The notes under the pieces were generated by a model. It had not been told where the DNA came from and made no database searches. It was given only the letters and a program-made list of their open reading frames with translations. Both the position numbers and the translations under genes were made by a program. Shown here piece by piece: positions 11,937 to 23,799 of a stretch of 64,000 bases of DNA. Origin of the DNA: Polytrichum commune (taxonomy: Eukaryota > Streptophyta > Polytrichopsida > Polytrichales > Polytrichaceae); NCBI GenBank assembly GCA_950295325.1, contig OX485805.1:30923501-30987500 (forward strand). Reading direction: 5' to 3'. Every line of letters starts with the position of its first letter. Within the stretch, counting starts at the first letter, position 1.

Positions 11937-12351
11937 TCCAAAAAATAGGGTACCATGGTCATCTTAAGAACCATGGCCTATTACCTTTAGTGTAACGAAA
12001 CATGCCCATAGTTTGGACATAATACTTGACATTGATGGTCGCACGATTTTGAGCTATGGAACCCCCTCCATTTGGAGTGGAACAAACACAAAGTGCCCAA
12101 GCCTCAACATATTTTTGGGAAAAGCCAAACTACCTTTCCGAACACGGGCTAGCTCCAACTTTGAGCCTATTTGAAGAACACGTCTAATAAGTTAACATGC
12201 TTCCCTTTCTCACATTTGGAAGGAAGCTCCATACGTGACCATTTCAAACGAAAGTCAAAAGTTCAAAAACCTCGCAATATAAAGCAGGTGCACGTTACAC
12301 ACCTACTCACAATGTTTTGAATATTACTCTCCACTTTGGGTTAGGTTTAGG

Positions 12352-12585
12352 CAGTGTCCAGGGAGAGTTTTGAACATAGTCGGTCAAAAGCCTAGTGTTT
12401 CCAAGTCCAACTGGTTACGTGTTGTGATCTTTCAATTCTTCTTCATTAATTAAGGGAACATTTCATAGATTTCTCTATATGATTGGTAAATTTCATGAAG
12501 TCTTGAACTTCAACTGGTTATTTCTCAAAGTCCACTGGTTCATCTATAACTAGCAATCGGTTCTTCCCATTCTTCCCATTAATTG
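12352..12585 (-). mobile_element. hAT-type MITE, family C, copy 1
   Basis: Same family as 17,541-17,768 and four other copies. The plus-strand left end is CAGTGTCCAGGGAGA, and internal blocks CTAGTGTTTCCAAGTCCAAC and GAAGTCTTGAACTTCAACTG match the other members. The presumed right end near TTAATTG is mutated. Flanks GGTTTAGG (12344-12351) and GGTTTCAG (from 12585-12586) look like a worn 8-bp target duplication. Confidence 0.75.
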
Positions 12586-12589
12586 GTTT

Positions 12590-14860
12590 CAGGCAAAGAT
12601 CAATCGTATTTTAAATTGAAAACTTTGTGGAAAATTTTAATTTTTTTATTGGAATTTGAAGAAGTTGTAGAACAAGTTTGCCTAGTAGTTGGAATATTCT
12701 TTAGATGAGCGTGTACACGTGCACCGTAGAGGGCGCTCTATCTCATATCGAGTGTCAGAATGGAGTTTCCATGTGGGATTCAAGAGGATCTCAACCAATC
12801 TAAGACTGTCACATGGCAAAACTTCAAGAAAAATTAATAATATGTTCTTGAGAAAGGGAGCCCCCTATATGATAATCTGTATAAATACATGTATCAAACA
12901 AGATTTGGCATCTAAGTATACGTAAAACAATAGCTGACAATATCAACTTGCCTCTAACCATTTCATACACTTAGCTTATCAACGCACATGTTCATCATGT
13001 CCAATATTTTAACTTTTTCAAATAATGTTTGCTTGATTTGAAAGTATGTAGAGGTCCACATGTTTAAGACATCTTAGTATTTTTTTAAAAATCTTTTAAA
13101 GGACGTAGGGGTTTCACTTCTATATACACTACTGTATACACAAGTTCTACAAGCCTTCCCAAGTCTTGAAGTTATTTTATTTATTTATTTATTTTCAAGG
13201 ATTTGAAATCTTACATCATCATACATCAAGGATAAAATACAAATGAAAATAAAGTCAAATGTAGCATTGATGATCAAAATACAATGTATGTACTTGTATC
13301 CAACAACACTCATGTTGTGTACTTGAATTTAAATCTTCAATAATAGTACGATATTCAAATTGTTTCAAAAAGTACACTTGAAACATAATTTAATTTTGGA
13401 TAGGGTCACTTTTGACATGCCGTTTCGCTTTTGGATTGGATTAAATGCTTTAAGTGGAAATATATGGGTCAAACCCACATTTTTGTGCATGGAGAGGCCC
13501 ATTCTAGACGTCTCATACACTTAAGAACTCAAGTCATCTAGAACTTAAGAGATCAAACTTAGACATACATGCACATATGGTACATGATAATCCACATTGT
13601 TTATTTATTTTGTACCATAAACTGATGATGGTGTGGTCACCATATACCGTCCAAACTGAGTAGGAAGCAAGAAATTTGAATTACCCATCATTTTTTGCTC
13701 TAAGTTCTAAGGTTAAGGCATCCATAGTCAATTATGTTCATTTAATTGGTCACTAGGGGCATGTTATGCCAAATGTATGAGATATATATTTTTTAGGTGA
13801 ACAAAGTTAAAGTTTATGTGTTGGCAATTTGTGATTGATTACCCCATAATAGTTTTCACAACTGAGGTAAGCCAAGAATTATCATTTAGATGAGCGGTTA
13901 TGGGTTAACCTATAAATCAACATATGTGTTACCATAAATCTACTGCTTCAAAATTTGTAGCGATTTCCATATGCATGACATGATTTTGCATTATCTTTAA
14001 AATATGTTTCAAATTTGATTCCCCGCTATTGCTTCTCTTAAACAAATGCAAAGTCTCTTAATTTATTGGGTATCAATGCCTCAACTTTAGAGGTCTAACT
14101 TTTGCAATCCTAAAGATCGAACGTAACCAAAAACTTACTTCATGCCCAAAAAAAAAGAAAGATCTTAAAGACAAATTTGTAAAGGAATAGAAGAAGAGAG
14201 AAATTACACCAACCCTAGTTTGGCATGAATAATTGACATTTAAGTGTATAATTTGAACAAACCACTTGATCAAAAATTATAAGGGATGTACACTTGTGGG
14301 AAAAAAAACATCAAATGACAATAACAACAACAAATGTTTGCATTCCGTGTTTGCCAACTACCATATTTGTGTAGTTTTGTGATGTAGTGTATGTGATCTC
14401 GGCAATTGGAATTGTCCAAAACTCATGCATGAAACCAAACATACTTAAATCCTAGTTGAAACACTTCACACTTGACATAACCACAAACTCATATGTACCC
14501 ATGAGATGAGTAAAGGGATAATAAAATGACAGGTACATGTGGTTAATTTAAGCCTCTTGGCATAAAATAATTGTTTCACATATTATTTAACATAATAACA
14601 GTATGGATATTTGTTGTAGGTAAATATTATATCAATTCCATTGAAGATATCACACACGCATGTGCATATATATATAAAAAGCATGCATTGAAAAGTTGCT
14701 TGAAGATGGTAATCATGTAAACGAACCTACTATATGTAAGGAATTTATTTTGTCTTTTTCCCCCAAAAAAGTGAACTATTTTGTATTGAAAACAACTCGG
14801 TCCCACATCTGCTCACCAAACACGCTTCAAGTTCACATATGAGCTTGCAACAATGATGAA
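12590..14860. other. Unassigned AT-rich intergenic DNA
   Basis: No coding or RNA gene recognised. Short frames such as 12689-12925 lack motifs. There is a TTTA run near 13,175-13,195. Confidence 0.5.
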
Positions 14861-14861
14861 G

Positions 14862-14862
<1 letters not shown>

Positions 14863-14928
<66 letters not shown>
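14863..14928. repeat. (CT)n microsatellite
   Basis: An uninterrupted CT dinucleotide run of about 33 units. Confidence 0.97.
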
Positions 14929-14929
<1 letters not shown>

Positions 14930-14932
<3 letters not shown>

Positions 14933-16445
14933 ATTAAGGCTGCATTTCTCTTCATATGATAATAGCCCATACAAATAGCTGAGTAACTTCTAGTTATTAC
15001 GTATATATCATCATATACATTAGTATTTCTTAAGTTATTGCATATGTTGTCCTATAATTTAATAACTCTTAGTTACTTTTTTTGATGTCATGAGATCAAG
15101 TCAAATATGCCTCAAGGCTCAATGAGGAGCTAAGGCATGTATGTTGTCATGTGATGCATGAGATCATCCTAGAATGAATATAAGTTGCAAACTAGGCTCT
15201 AAAGAAGTAGGATGAAGTCCAAAATAGTATTTGGACACATTGCTAAGTTTATAATGATTATGGGCAACTCTCAACATGTATGTGATTTTTTTAGACGGGT
15301 AAACATACAATAGGAGGAGCACAATTCTATTTTGCTTCTAACCTCATGGCACCCAAAAATGTGCAACACACAAAACTCACCATACTCATAGATAGAGAAA
15401 TATTGGCATGATACATGACCATGTGTATAAATGACAATTGTTGAAGTAAAATCATTTTATACTATGTTGATTATCCTAATTATATCATGTTACTATTTAG
15501 AGTTACACAATGCTATCACTAATTAAAGAGAATGTAATAATTTACCAAGCAAAGTCATTTATGTTGTATATTGTCTAAACAACCTCTATACTTTTGTTAG
15601 TTAAAAAGGAAATTCTTGAACATGATGTTATTGCACCGCGTGACTCCGAATAGCAACACACACTCATTGGGATAATCACTGTGGTTGTGATTGCCATAAC
15701 AAGCTAGGTTCATCTAAAGACACCTCGTGTACGTTTCTAAATAAAATGATGGTTATGTTAGGTAGCATGGGCACAAGTGAGGATGAATCCCCTCCCTTAA
15801 TACAAAGGTAGCTTCTACAACAAGTTGAAGGAGCAACAACATGTATATGTAATCATTTGTTGTTTTTCTTCTATGCATGCACAAGTGATATATGCAAGTT
15901 CTTGTAAAGATAATTTACATATGTAGAATGACTATGATTTTGTTTCTTTATTTTTATCGCTAGATGCATGGTTTTGAAGATGTAAGGCAAACAAATCCTT
16001 GAGTCTCAAAGTTATTGTGAATTGGCTAGTTATATGCAAGTGGTTACTTTTCCTTAACTTACTCTCTTTGATCAAATGAATATGACTAGGTTGGATCCGT
16101 GCCATCTTGGCCCATTCCACGTGCACCTATGCATAATAACACGACTCTTTAACATGGTCTCCCTACTGTTTCATAACAGTGGGCAATGGCGGGGTGACAT
16201 CCTGACCACCACCACGTTGTTTGTTGTATATAGATGTCCAACACACCATGCCATAATATTATAGTTACAAGTGCTACATACTATGATTCTAGGTATTTGC
16301 TAAGTTATAGCATGCCCACACTTATTGGTATGGGGGGCTAGTATGTGACATTCTTCTTTTACGCAAAAACAATACAAACATGAATGCACATGAGACACCA
16401 ATATTGAGAACTTTCAAACTTTGTACATTACAAACACTTTACAAC
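14930..16445. other. Unassigned AT-rich intergenic DNA
   Basis: No gene, RNA or clear repeat boundary seen. Short frames at 15,932-16,264 on both strands have no recognisable motif. Confidence 0.5.
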
Positions 16446-16449
16446 TTAA

Positions 16450-16735
16450 ACACAATATTGTGATGGCTATGAGCTCAAACCACCCGACCATCGGATAGAC
16501 CAAAGATGATCCTTTGTCCTCCCCCAAGGTCTCTCTTATATCCAAAGGCATGATTCCTAGTCTTATCCATCTTTATTCATAATATCTAAAAGATGCTTTC
16601 AGAAGTATCAAATCTTACTAGAATTAGGCTGAAGATACCTGATCTATATACATGGATTATTCAACCATATCATCTTTTCTTATCTTTCGGCTTTATCACA
16701 ATCTTCTAGTTGGAATTGTCTAATTCCAACTTGAT
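16450..16735 (-). mobile_element. LTR fragment homologous to 3.7-3.96 kb, inverted
   Basis: Read on the minus strand the segment contains GTTGGAATTAGACAATTCCA (the palindromic LTR motif), then AGATTGTGATAAAGCCGAAAG, then GGATAAGACTAGGA, then GGTCGGGTGGTTTGAGCTCA. These blocks occur in the same order at 3690-3960 on the plus strand. No internal retrotransposon genes adjoin it, so it is a solo-LTR remnant or a truncated copy. Confidence 0.68.
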
Positions 16736-17540
16736 TCATTAGAACCCACCCAATTCATTGACTTGGTCTCACCCACCCAAGGTTATGAATGTCATATTCA
16801 ATTGGGGATGATCCATGTTTTGGGATTCGAAGTTTTGTCATAATATGACGTGAAGTGGCAAACCTCTCTTAACTCTCTACCTACTAGATCCTCCAAGTTA
16901 CTGTTCGCATCTCATATTTCGGTGCATTATTCTCATCCTAACAAGTAAGAAATTGCTTGATATGAGTACTGATTCATACATCTTCATAGATTTTTCTGTA
17001 CTAACTCCTGGCAACTTACGCCCAGGATCAAACTTTGCAGAAATCATGGCAAACGGAACTCCAGAACATAGGCTACAACTGATCTAATTAAGCTGCCCAC
17101 CTCCGATACTTAATTACCTGCCGTTCAAGCAACACTTGCAGTGGTGGAATCAACAGCCATCCACGCATTTATACAAGACTCCGACACTGGAGCGTTAGCA
17201 GATCAAGACGAAGAAGGTCATCATGCACCGGTGCTTCTTACCACTCTTGCTTTGTCTGAATGGACACACATCCTTCTTGCTGCCGCAAAAATCGACACAC
17301 GATGGTTCCATGGATAAGTTAGCAGAAGCTGGCTCATCGAAGCTGTGTTACCGGTCTACTGCCGAAAGACACGGAAGATATATAACGATGAAGCGGAACG
17401 ATTGGCACCAAATTAACTCATACTTTCAGATGCTCTACGCCGCGCAAGTTTGGACAAACCTCCTGAGGTAAGTGAGACCACAGCTATCATAGAGAAAGCA
17501 GCTTCCACATCCGCTTCTCGGGTGGATCAAAGCTCCAGAC

Positions 17541-17768
17541 CAGTGGCCGGGGAGATTTTTGGGCATAATAGGTCGAGATCCTAGTGTTTCCAAGTCCGAC
17601 TGGTTACATGTTGACACCTTTCGGTTTTTCTGCATTAATTCGAGGTATATTCTCTAAATTCCTCTAAAAATGATGGGTAGTATTCCTGAAGTCTTGAACT
17701 TCAACCGGTTATTTCTCAAACTCAAACTGGTTCATCATTACCTAGCGGTCAGTTCTCCCAGTCCATTG
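17541..17768 (-). mobile_element. hAT-type MITE, family C, copy 2 (best preserved)
   Basis: A 228-bp element with ends CAGTGGCCGGGGAGA and, on the other strand, CAATGGACTGGGAGA. It is flanked by a perfect 8-bp direct repeat CTCCAGAC at 17533-17540 and 17769-17776. Short imperfect inverted ends beginning CARTG together with an 8-bp target duplication are the signature of hAT-superfamily elements. It contains CCGGTT-rich repeats and no open frame, so it would need a transposase supplied in trans. Confidence 0.9.
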
Positions 17769-17779
17769 CTCCAGACAGT

Positions 17780-19165
17780 ACTGGAAGATCTGAATGAATA
17801 CATCTCTCTAACCCAAATCTCCGAAGCAAATCTATATTGAGATTCAGAATTTTGAAAAATAAGCTAAAAATCAAAAGAGAATCCATTCACAATATTAATC
17901 AACAAAATTTCATGGTTTCAATATACATGAGTACTAAAGCAAGTCTTCCAGTTTTCCATCAAGCTTTGATACGTAAAGTCCTCAACGGCTTAGCATTTGT
18001 TCATAGAGATTTTTTCTACATTGTTCGATCAAAGATACAGCTTATAGTTTTGAGATGAGGTCCATACGATTGAAGCGCCATTGTGTCCTCCAACTTATGA
18101 GAATCATGCGCATATTTACTTATGTAAATTATATGGATCTCATAGTTGCTTTCAGTTTGATGCGATTTCCCTGCGATTGGTTGACATGATCATAAAGATA
18201 TTGCAAAAGGTGACTCAATGTTGTGAACTAAAACAAGTAAATATTAAGCAATCAATGCTGTAAGATTAGCTTCTTCTTGCAGACTTTTATGTGAAGCAAA
18301 CTAGGTATTAGATACATCAAATAAATACTCAAGTATTGAAGTATGTGCAAATTGATTTGCTCATAATTTCCCCTAACCTTTGAGATTTGGTACTTAAAAT
18401 GGCCAAGGGCACTTTATCTTATACAGGACTCCAAACCCCCGATATGTATTGAAATAAAGCTCTGATTTGTACACATTCCAAATCATTATTGAAATAAAGT
18501 TTTGATTGGTACAAACCCTAATAAGCGGGTTCACTTCCATATTTAGCACAACCGATTACACTGAGAAAGTAAATAGTAGTCGATTGTGATAGGCAGTGAT
18601 CCTATTTATGATAAATGTACTTATTTGAGATACAAGCACTTTTGGCACTTTAAGCTAAAAATCAATTAGTAATTTAAAACAACGCCTTCAAATCTCTAAG
18701 TACAAGGCTTTCGAATCTCTTTGTACAACCGCCTTGAAATGTCTCCGTACAACGCCTATATTCGTCAAGGAATGTATATTCAACAACGGCATATTAACTC
18801 TTGTGCTTTATGATCGTCAACAAATTTAAGCCTTTATTTTGCGTGAAATCAATTTCAAACTTAATAAAATTAGCCTACTAAACCAATGGGGAGAAGTGAA
18901 TGGTCATAATTTTTGTCTCCCAAATATTGTTGTGCTACTTGGAAGGAAGAAAGAAAAAACTCCAATGTTGCCCCTACAATAAATTATTATTGGTGCTCTT
19001 GAAAGTTTTGATCCAAAGGGTCCTTGGTCCCAAAGTTTTGGATTAGATGGTCCCTGGTCTTAAAACTTCTTCACTCAAAACGTAGAAGAAAAATATGAGA
19101 TATGTACATCAAGATAATGATGAGATGGGGAATATTTAAGTATCTCGGCCCTTTGTCGGGTACCT
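17780..19165. other. Intergenic DNA with two small tandem duplications
   Basis: No gene recognised. A 60-bp duplication (ATTGAAATAAAGCTCTGATT and ATTGAAATAAAGTTTTGATT) lies at 18,450-18,520. A 30-bp unit (CAACGCCTTCAAATCTCT-like) is repeated about three times at 18,680-18,760. Confidence 0.5.
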
Positions 19166-19169
19166 CTTC

Positions 19170-19569
19170 ATGAGGAGTGCCCGCAACACCATGGACACAA
19201 GGGGGACCCTGGAATGACACCCATGACTTGTGGCACTTGGAGGCCGTACCGTTTGGCTTCGGGTGGGTGAGGCCACACCACCTCACTCATATAAGCCTCT
19301 AACACTTTTGGCAGGCCCCTACCCCACCGTCAAGAAACCTTTTGTCTCTCTACCAAGAATTGGGACCAAGTAGACATTTTCCCTTCGTCACTGGGGCTAG
19401 AACCCCCCAACAACTTCAGAACATTATAACTCCCTTGTATGATGTCTGATGCTAACAAGTGACCACTCCATCATCATCTACATTTCGCGTAAATGCTAAT
19501 GGACTCCCCACTTGTCCCATTGTCACTCCGGGGTCCCCTTGTGCCCATGGTATTTTGGGCACTCCTCAT
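19170..19569. mobile_element. Foldback element with about 55-bp inverted ends
   Basis: Left end ATGAGGAGTGCCCGCAACAC then CATGGACACAAGGGGGACCC. The right end on the minus strand is ATGAGGAGTGCCCAAAATAC then CATGGGCACAAGGGGACCCC. The arms match at about 85 percent over 50 bases. The interior is non-coding. It lies about 260 bp upstream of the RF2 relic. Confidence 0.72.
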
Positions 19570-19826
19570 TGAAACTGCTAGTAAGATCAGAGAAAAGATC
19601 CCACAACCTCAATATCTTCCACCATGTGCTGTGGTTATTTATACGAAGCAAACCAGAGTTTCTGTCTGCGAAAGTATGTTAGCATAGTGCAATTTCAAAC
19701 TCCTTCGGGGATCCCATCACCGGTTTGGCTCTTTAATTCCATCGATGGCACCGACAAGTTTATGTGCCCCAAATTTTCCTGCAAAGAGGTAACCACAATT
19801 TTGCATCACGGACGTAAATTAAGCTT

Positions 19827-20280
19827 CCCTGCAGATACAGTTGACCTGGCTCCTCTCCGGTCATACGGCCCCGCAAGAAGCTTAGCAAGCTCAAATGTCT
19901 CCAGTGCATTAGTAAGCCAATTCACTATCTGTGAGGCTTCCTGGAGTAATCACCATCCCGCCCTTCCTTATCTCCTGTCAACTCCATAATCAGCTGTGCT
20001 TCCTCTCCCTTGCTCGCAAACATTCTCTCACTCTCTGTGCGTTGGTTGTGTCATCCCACAGTGTCTTGGGAATCTTGCTGCTTTAAGTTTGCTAATACGG
20101 CTTGCTGTTCTGCCATGTTGGATGACACCAAAACCTCCACAATTCGGTGTCCTAAATCCTCCAGCGTCTTCCTCAGAAAATAAAACTCCAGGTCAAGCTC
20201 ACTTCCAGTATATGTAGTCTCTGTTGAGGATAATACTGCACGACTCCCTCCCTGAAATCTGTCCTTCCTCCTGGGTTTAG
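19827..20280 (-). pseudogene. prfB-like: 5' half of release factor 2 retropseudogene, inverted
   Basis: On the minus strand this encodes the N-terminal part of a bacterial-type class-I release factor 2. It reads FYFLRKTLEDLGHRIVEV near 20,185, AEQQAVLANLKQQ, then after a one-base loss LWDDTTNAQ near 20,055, and after further breaks ALETFELAKLLAGPYDRRGA near 19,880 and STVSAG at 19,827-19,845. In intact RF2 that last block leads straight into the AGAGGTEAQDW segment. Here that next segment lies on the opposite strand at 20,320. No introns are visible although plant organellar RF2 genes normally have them, so the source was probably a spliced mRNA. An intact copy would end plastid or mitochondrial translation at UGA/UAA. 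Confidence 0.82.
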
Positions 20281-20319
20281 AAACAAAGAAGATGCAGAGT
20301 AGGTATTGAATTTCATGGT

Positions 20320-20965
20320 ATGAACTTTGAAGGAAGGGCAGGGGCCACAGATGCTCAACACTGGACTGACACAGTACTTCGAATGTATTCAAGATGCGCT
20401 GAGCAACAGGAATATGTTGTAAAAGTTGTGAAGAAATCTCCAGGTGAAGACGAAGGCATCAAATTTGTTACGTTTGAAGTGGGAGGAAGATTTTCTTATG
20501 ATTACTTATCCAGTGAGAAAGGCACTCGCCGTTTTGTCAGACAATGTCCATTCAACTCCAAGGGTTTTTAGGCAAACAAGCTTTGCAGGAGTGGAAGGGA
20601 TGCCAATTTTTGACGAGGAATCTTTGGATGTGGAGATTCTTGGCACTGACGTTGAAATTACCACGACCAGAGCTGGAGGCCCAAAAGGGCAGAATGTGAA
20701 TAAGGTTAAGACTGCTGTGAGGATTGTTCATGTTCCAACAGGGATTGCAATTCGGCGTCCAAAGGACAGGAGTCGACTTTGCGAATAAAAGTAAGGATTT
20801 AAGGTTGTTGAAGCCTAATCTTCTGGTGTATAGCTTTAGACCATAGAGCTGCGCATTTGAATCATTTTCCCGGTGATATTGCGAAAGCTTGAGTGGGGTC
20901 AGCTGATCTAAAATCCTTACAAGCGTGTGAAGGATATGCAAACTGGTGTGGAGGCTTGTGTGGTT
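20320..20965 (+). pseudogene. prfB-like: 3' half of release factor 2 retropseudogene
   Basis: The C-terminal part of class-I release factor 2 reads GRAGATDAQHWTDTVLRMYS, then [20 protein letters not shown], then (after a frameshift near 20,560) [17 protein letters not shown], then [19 protein letters not shown] and [10 protein letters not shown]. Intact RF2 has ...GGKGGQNVNK; here the catalytic GGQ is KGQ, which would abolish peptide release. An extra T near 20,783 shifts the frame into a stop. The homology continues as ANKSKDL.LLKPNLLV (20,785-20,835), GDIAKA (20,873-20,890), AEWGQLI and NPYKRVKDMQTGV (20,888-20,950). It has no introns and no visible poly(A). With the inverted 5' half it forms one broken retrocopy. 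Confidence 0.88.
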
Positions 20966-20969
20966 TGAG

Positions 20970-21890
20970 GCTTTGGCCCACGCCCGTGGCTCCCGCCACC
21001 TCCACCTTTGGCCCATCAACACCACCAAGCTCGTTGGACAAGTGTTCATTTTCCTTGGTTTGTGGAGTGGTTGTTGGTTTGGCCAAGTGTCGTGATTTCC
21101 ACCACCCCCATCGCGTTGTCCATTGTATAGATACTCCGAAGTTGCAGTTCTATTTAGATTGTAGATTTTGTCATGTTCAAGGGTTTAGCTTCTTTTGAAT
21201 CCTTCACTTCTTGAAAATTCATTAAAAATTGAATTTGAAGTCTAAATTGATGTAAAGTATTCCAGAACCTTGACCAAGTGACCAGCTAGTCGGCACTAAT
21301 TCCAACATGCTTGTGGCAAGTTCTATCCATTGTACCTAGAGTGAGATAATATCGATGATCCTTGATGGGATAGTATTACATGCAGGATGCTAAAGCATCT
21401 CCATCGACATTTTTAGGGGAGGGGTCTCCTCACATGATAAGGGCCAGGCATGTGACCTGCAACCCTCAAGCAACCCGAGAAAAACTTTTTGGAACCCAAC
21501 TGAAATACACTGGCCACCCTAGCCAACTTCAAAAACAAGTTGCCCTTGCATTTTTTAAGGCCACCTTGCCAACAATATCCATATTGAGTGCACCTCATTT
21601 ACAAACCCCAAAATCCAATACATTATTATATTCACTTCCACTTAGTAATTGACTAGGATTTCATTCCCGAAGTGAAACTGTCAATAGAGTATGTAGTTAA
21701 CTTGGAAGTTAAAGAAATGAAGAAAAATAATAATAAATAAATCCTCATTAACAATGAGGTCATAGTTTTTTGATTTACCGTTTGAAAGAGCCTTTCTCAT
21801 TTTTAAATGTTCTAATTTTATCCAATTCATTTGTTCAAATTTCAATTTAATGTCTTCCCATGGCGTCTTCAAACACAGCAATTCAGGTCA
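20970..21890. other. Unassigned intergenic DNA
   Basis: After the RF2 relic I see no gene. The 21,380-21,652 frame has no motif. Confidence 0.5.
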
Positions 21891-21893
21891 GCA

Positions 21894-23686
21894 ATTGAGG
21901 CCAGGTGAATTATGAACCTCATGTGGGTTGGACTCTGAAGAATCTTCTTCATGGGCGAGTTCCAGTGTGCGCTTGTAGCTTCTTGTAATCTAGCATCCGC
22001 CTAGAATTATGGTGGTTACACATTTGCGCAAGTGTCCAAACTTTTGACACACATCAATATCAAACATTTATTTGTGGTTTTTCCCATGTATCCTCTGGAC
22101 TGTATGAATGGTATACCAAAAGTTATTTTTCTAATCATCTGTATATGTTAGAAGTTCTGTGCAATTGAGTGTTTAGTTTTTTTCCCGTTGATAGGGATTC
22201 ACCTGACGAGGAAAATTACAAGTACTTCTCAATATAACGATGTCGTAGTTACAGCATGCCAGTCATTGCCGAAGTTGAGTAATATATGTGTCTGAAATAA
22301 GTCTCAAAACCATGATGTCTTATCCTTCCTTATTACTCATGGAGGAATATGGACATAACTGGGTTTTCTGCTGGACCAGGGTGACTAAAAGTGGGCTACA
22401 ATGTGATCAGTTCTGGCCGTGAAAAGGAAAACGAAGAATGGGATTGGCAAGGCTCTCGCCCCTCAAAGTAAAAAAAATTGGTCGTTTCAATCGCTTGTTC
22501 CTTGCTCTCGTGTATAGTAGGCATTGCACTCGACCCACTCTTCTTGTTGGTGATTTCAAGTAACCTGATACAAGCTTTCTTGTTTACATGTACGAAAGGA
22601 AAAACCTTATTGCACCGACAAACTCTGGACCCTTCATCGACTTTACCTATCTAACGCACACAATTCCACATCCTTACTTACCATCTTAGTTCTTAACTTC
22701 TATCATGTACTTCCAGCTGCTCTATTTGACGTTATGTATGTTTTGGCAGTAGAATAAGTCGTCTTCTGGCAAGAGAACTTCGCTTCGGGGTGCTATTGTT
22801 ACGAGTTTGGGTCATGCAGTTGAAAAGCTAGCTACAGCTTACGTTTCCAAATTAGAATCATTGGTGCTAGGCCGATCGAAGAGAGCTGGTTTGGGATGCT
22901 CGCAAGATTGCCCGCAATTGCCTTTTCCCAATATCAGGATTTGCGTTCGATATGCATATTATACTTCCAGTACCTCAGGTATGAGTATTGTTAAATTAAT
23001 ATATTGTGTGTACTGTGTTTTTCGACAGGTTTTTGTTGAGCCACGAGGGCTATTCCGTTTGTGTCTACCATGGTCAAGTACTTGTAATAATTCAAGTTGG
23101 TACAAAGTCTGCAACGTATTATCTTTACCAACTTTGCCTGTCGCTTGTTTGGATTATGTTATGGGTGGTGACCCCACGGTTGATTGATAGCGGATGGAAA
23201 ATTGGTGCCAGAAAATTTTGTATCCCTTCTTCAGGTGCCATTCTCCTACTGAGTTTACTTCTAGTCGTGGTTATAAACGCTTACTTATGAGTCTAGGCGT
23301 CCTTGTTTCTCACTACAGTAGAAGCCCATTCCGCCTGCCTTTAATGTCCGTAAATCGTATGTTCGCAGCTCTTTTGGCAACGCGTTAACACCAAGCAACC
23401 ATTTGTTGAGGTTCGCTTCGCTATAACTATGATTACACACGGCCCAATTTCTCAATACGCTTCTAATCGGAAATATACAGGTTCTATTCCCTCTTGGGCC
23501 CATTGTACTGCTTGATTACTTCATTGATTCATCTGTCTGTTCAGATAAAAGTATAAAGGAAAAAAAAAGTATGTAACTGACTTCATGATGTCCTCAGAGA
23601 TTTTGTTGAGACCTCAGAGCAGACATCGATCACACATGGACTTTTTGTAGAATTAGAACTGGGTTCATAATTCACCTGGCCTCAAT
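21894..23686. mobile_element. 1.8-kb segment bounded by perfect 25-bp inverted repeats
   Basis: Positions 21,894-21,918 and 23,662-23,686 are exact inverted copies of each other (starting ATTGAGGCCAGGTGAATTAT). The enclosed 1.74 kb includes a gene-like fragment with an apparent intron (22,750-23,170). Structure and size fit a non-autonomous DNA transposon that has captured host sequence. No target duplication is clear, and no transposase is present. Partial copies of the repeat core (AATTCACCTG, GGCCAGGTGA) also occur at 23,712-23,721 and 23,744-23,753. Confidence 0.5.
22750..23170 (+). pseudogene. Unidentified gene fragment with a 50-bp intron
   Basis: A readable coding stretch starts at about 22,757 with SSSGKRTSLRGAIVTSLGHA and VEKLATAYVSKLESLVLG. 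A one-base loss near 22,880 then shifts to the frame ESWFGMLARLPAIAFSQYQD and LRSICILYFQYLR. A GT-AG intron at 22,979-23,028 joins this in frame to FLLSHEGYSVCVYHGQVLV and TKSATYYLYQLCLSLVWIM. Protein-like composition across an in-frame splice argues for a former gene rather than chance. I do not recognise the family. It sits between the 25-bp inverted repeats of the 21.9-23.7 kb segment, so it may have been captured. Confidence 0.35.
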
Positions 23687-23799
23687 AACATTGGACATGA
23701 TTCATCGTCTCGGATAATTCACCTGAGTAATGTTAAAGAAGTAGTGTTATGGCCAGGTGACTAGTAGTTCGACCAGTAGTTCGACTAATAGTTCCAAAC

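Noticed and set aside
14863-14928. CT run as a promoter element (Y patch)
   Set aside because: No gene start nearby; an ordinary microsatellite.
19827-20965. A live bidirectional gene pair at the RF2 locus
   Set aside because: Both halves have frameshifts and stops, the catalytic GGQ is lost, and each half is only part of one protein.
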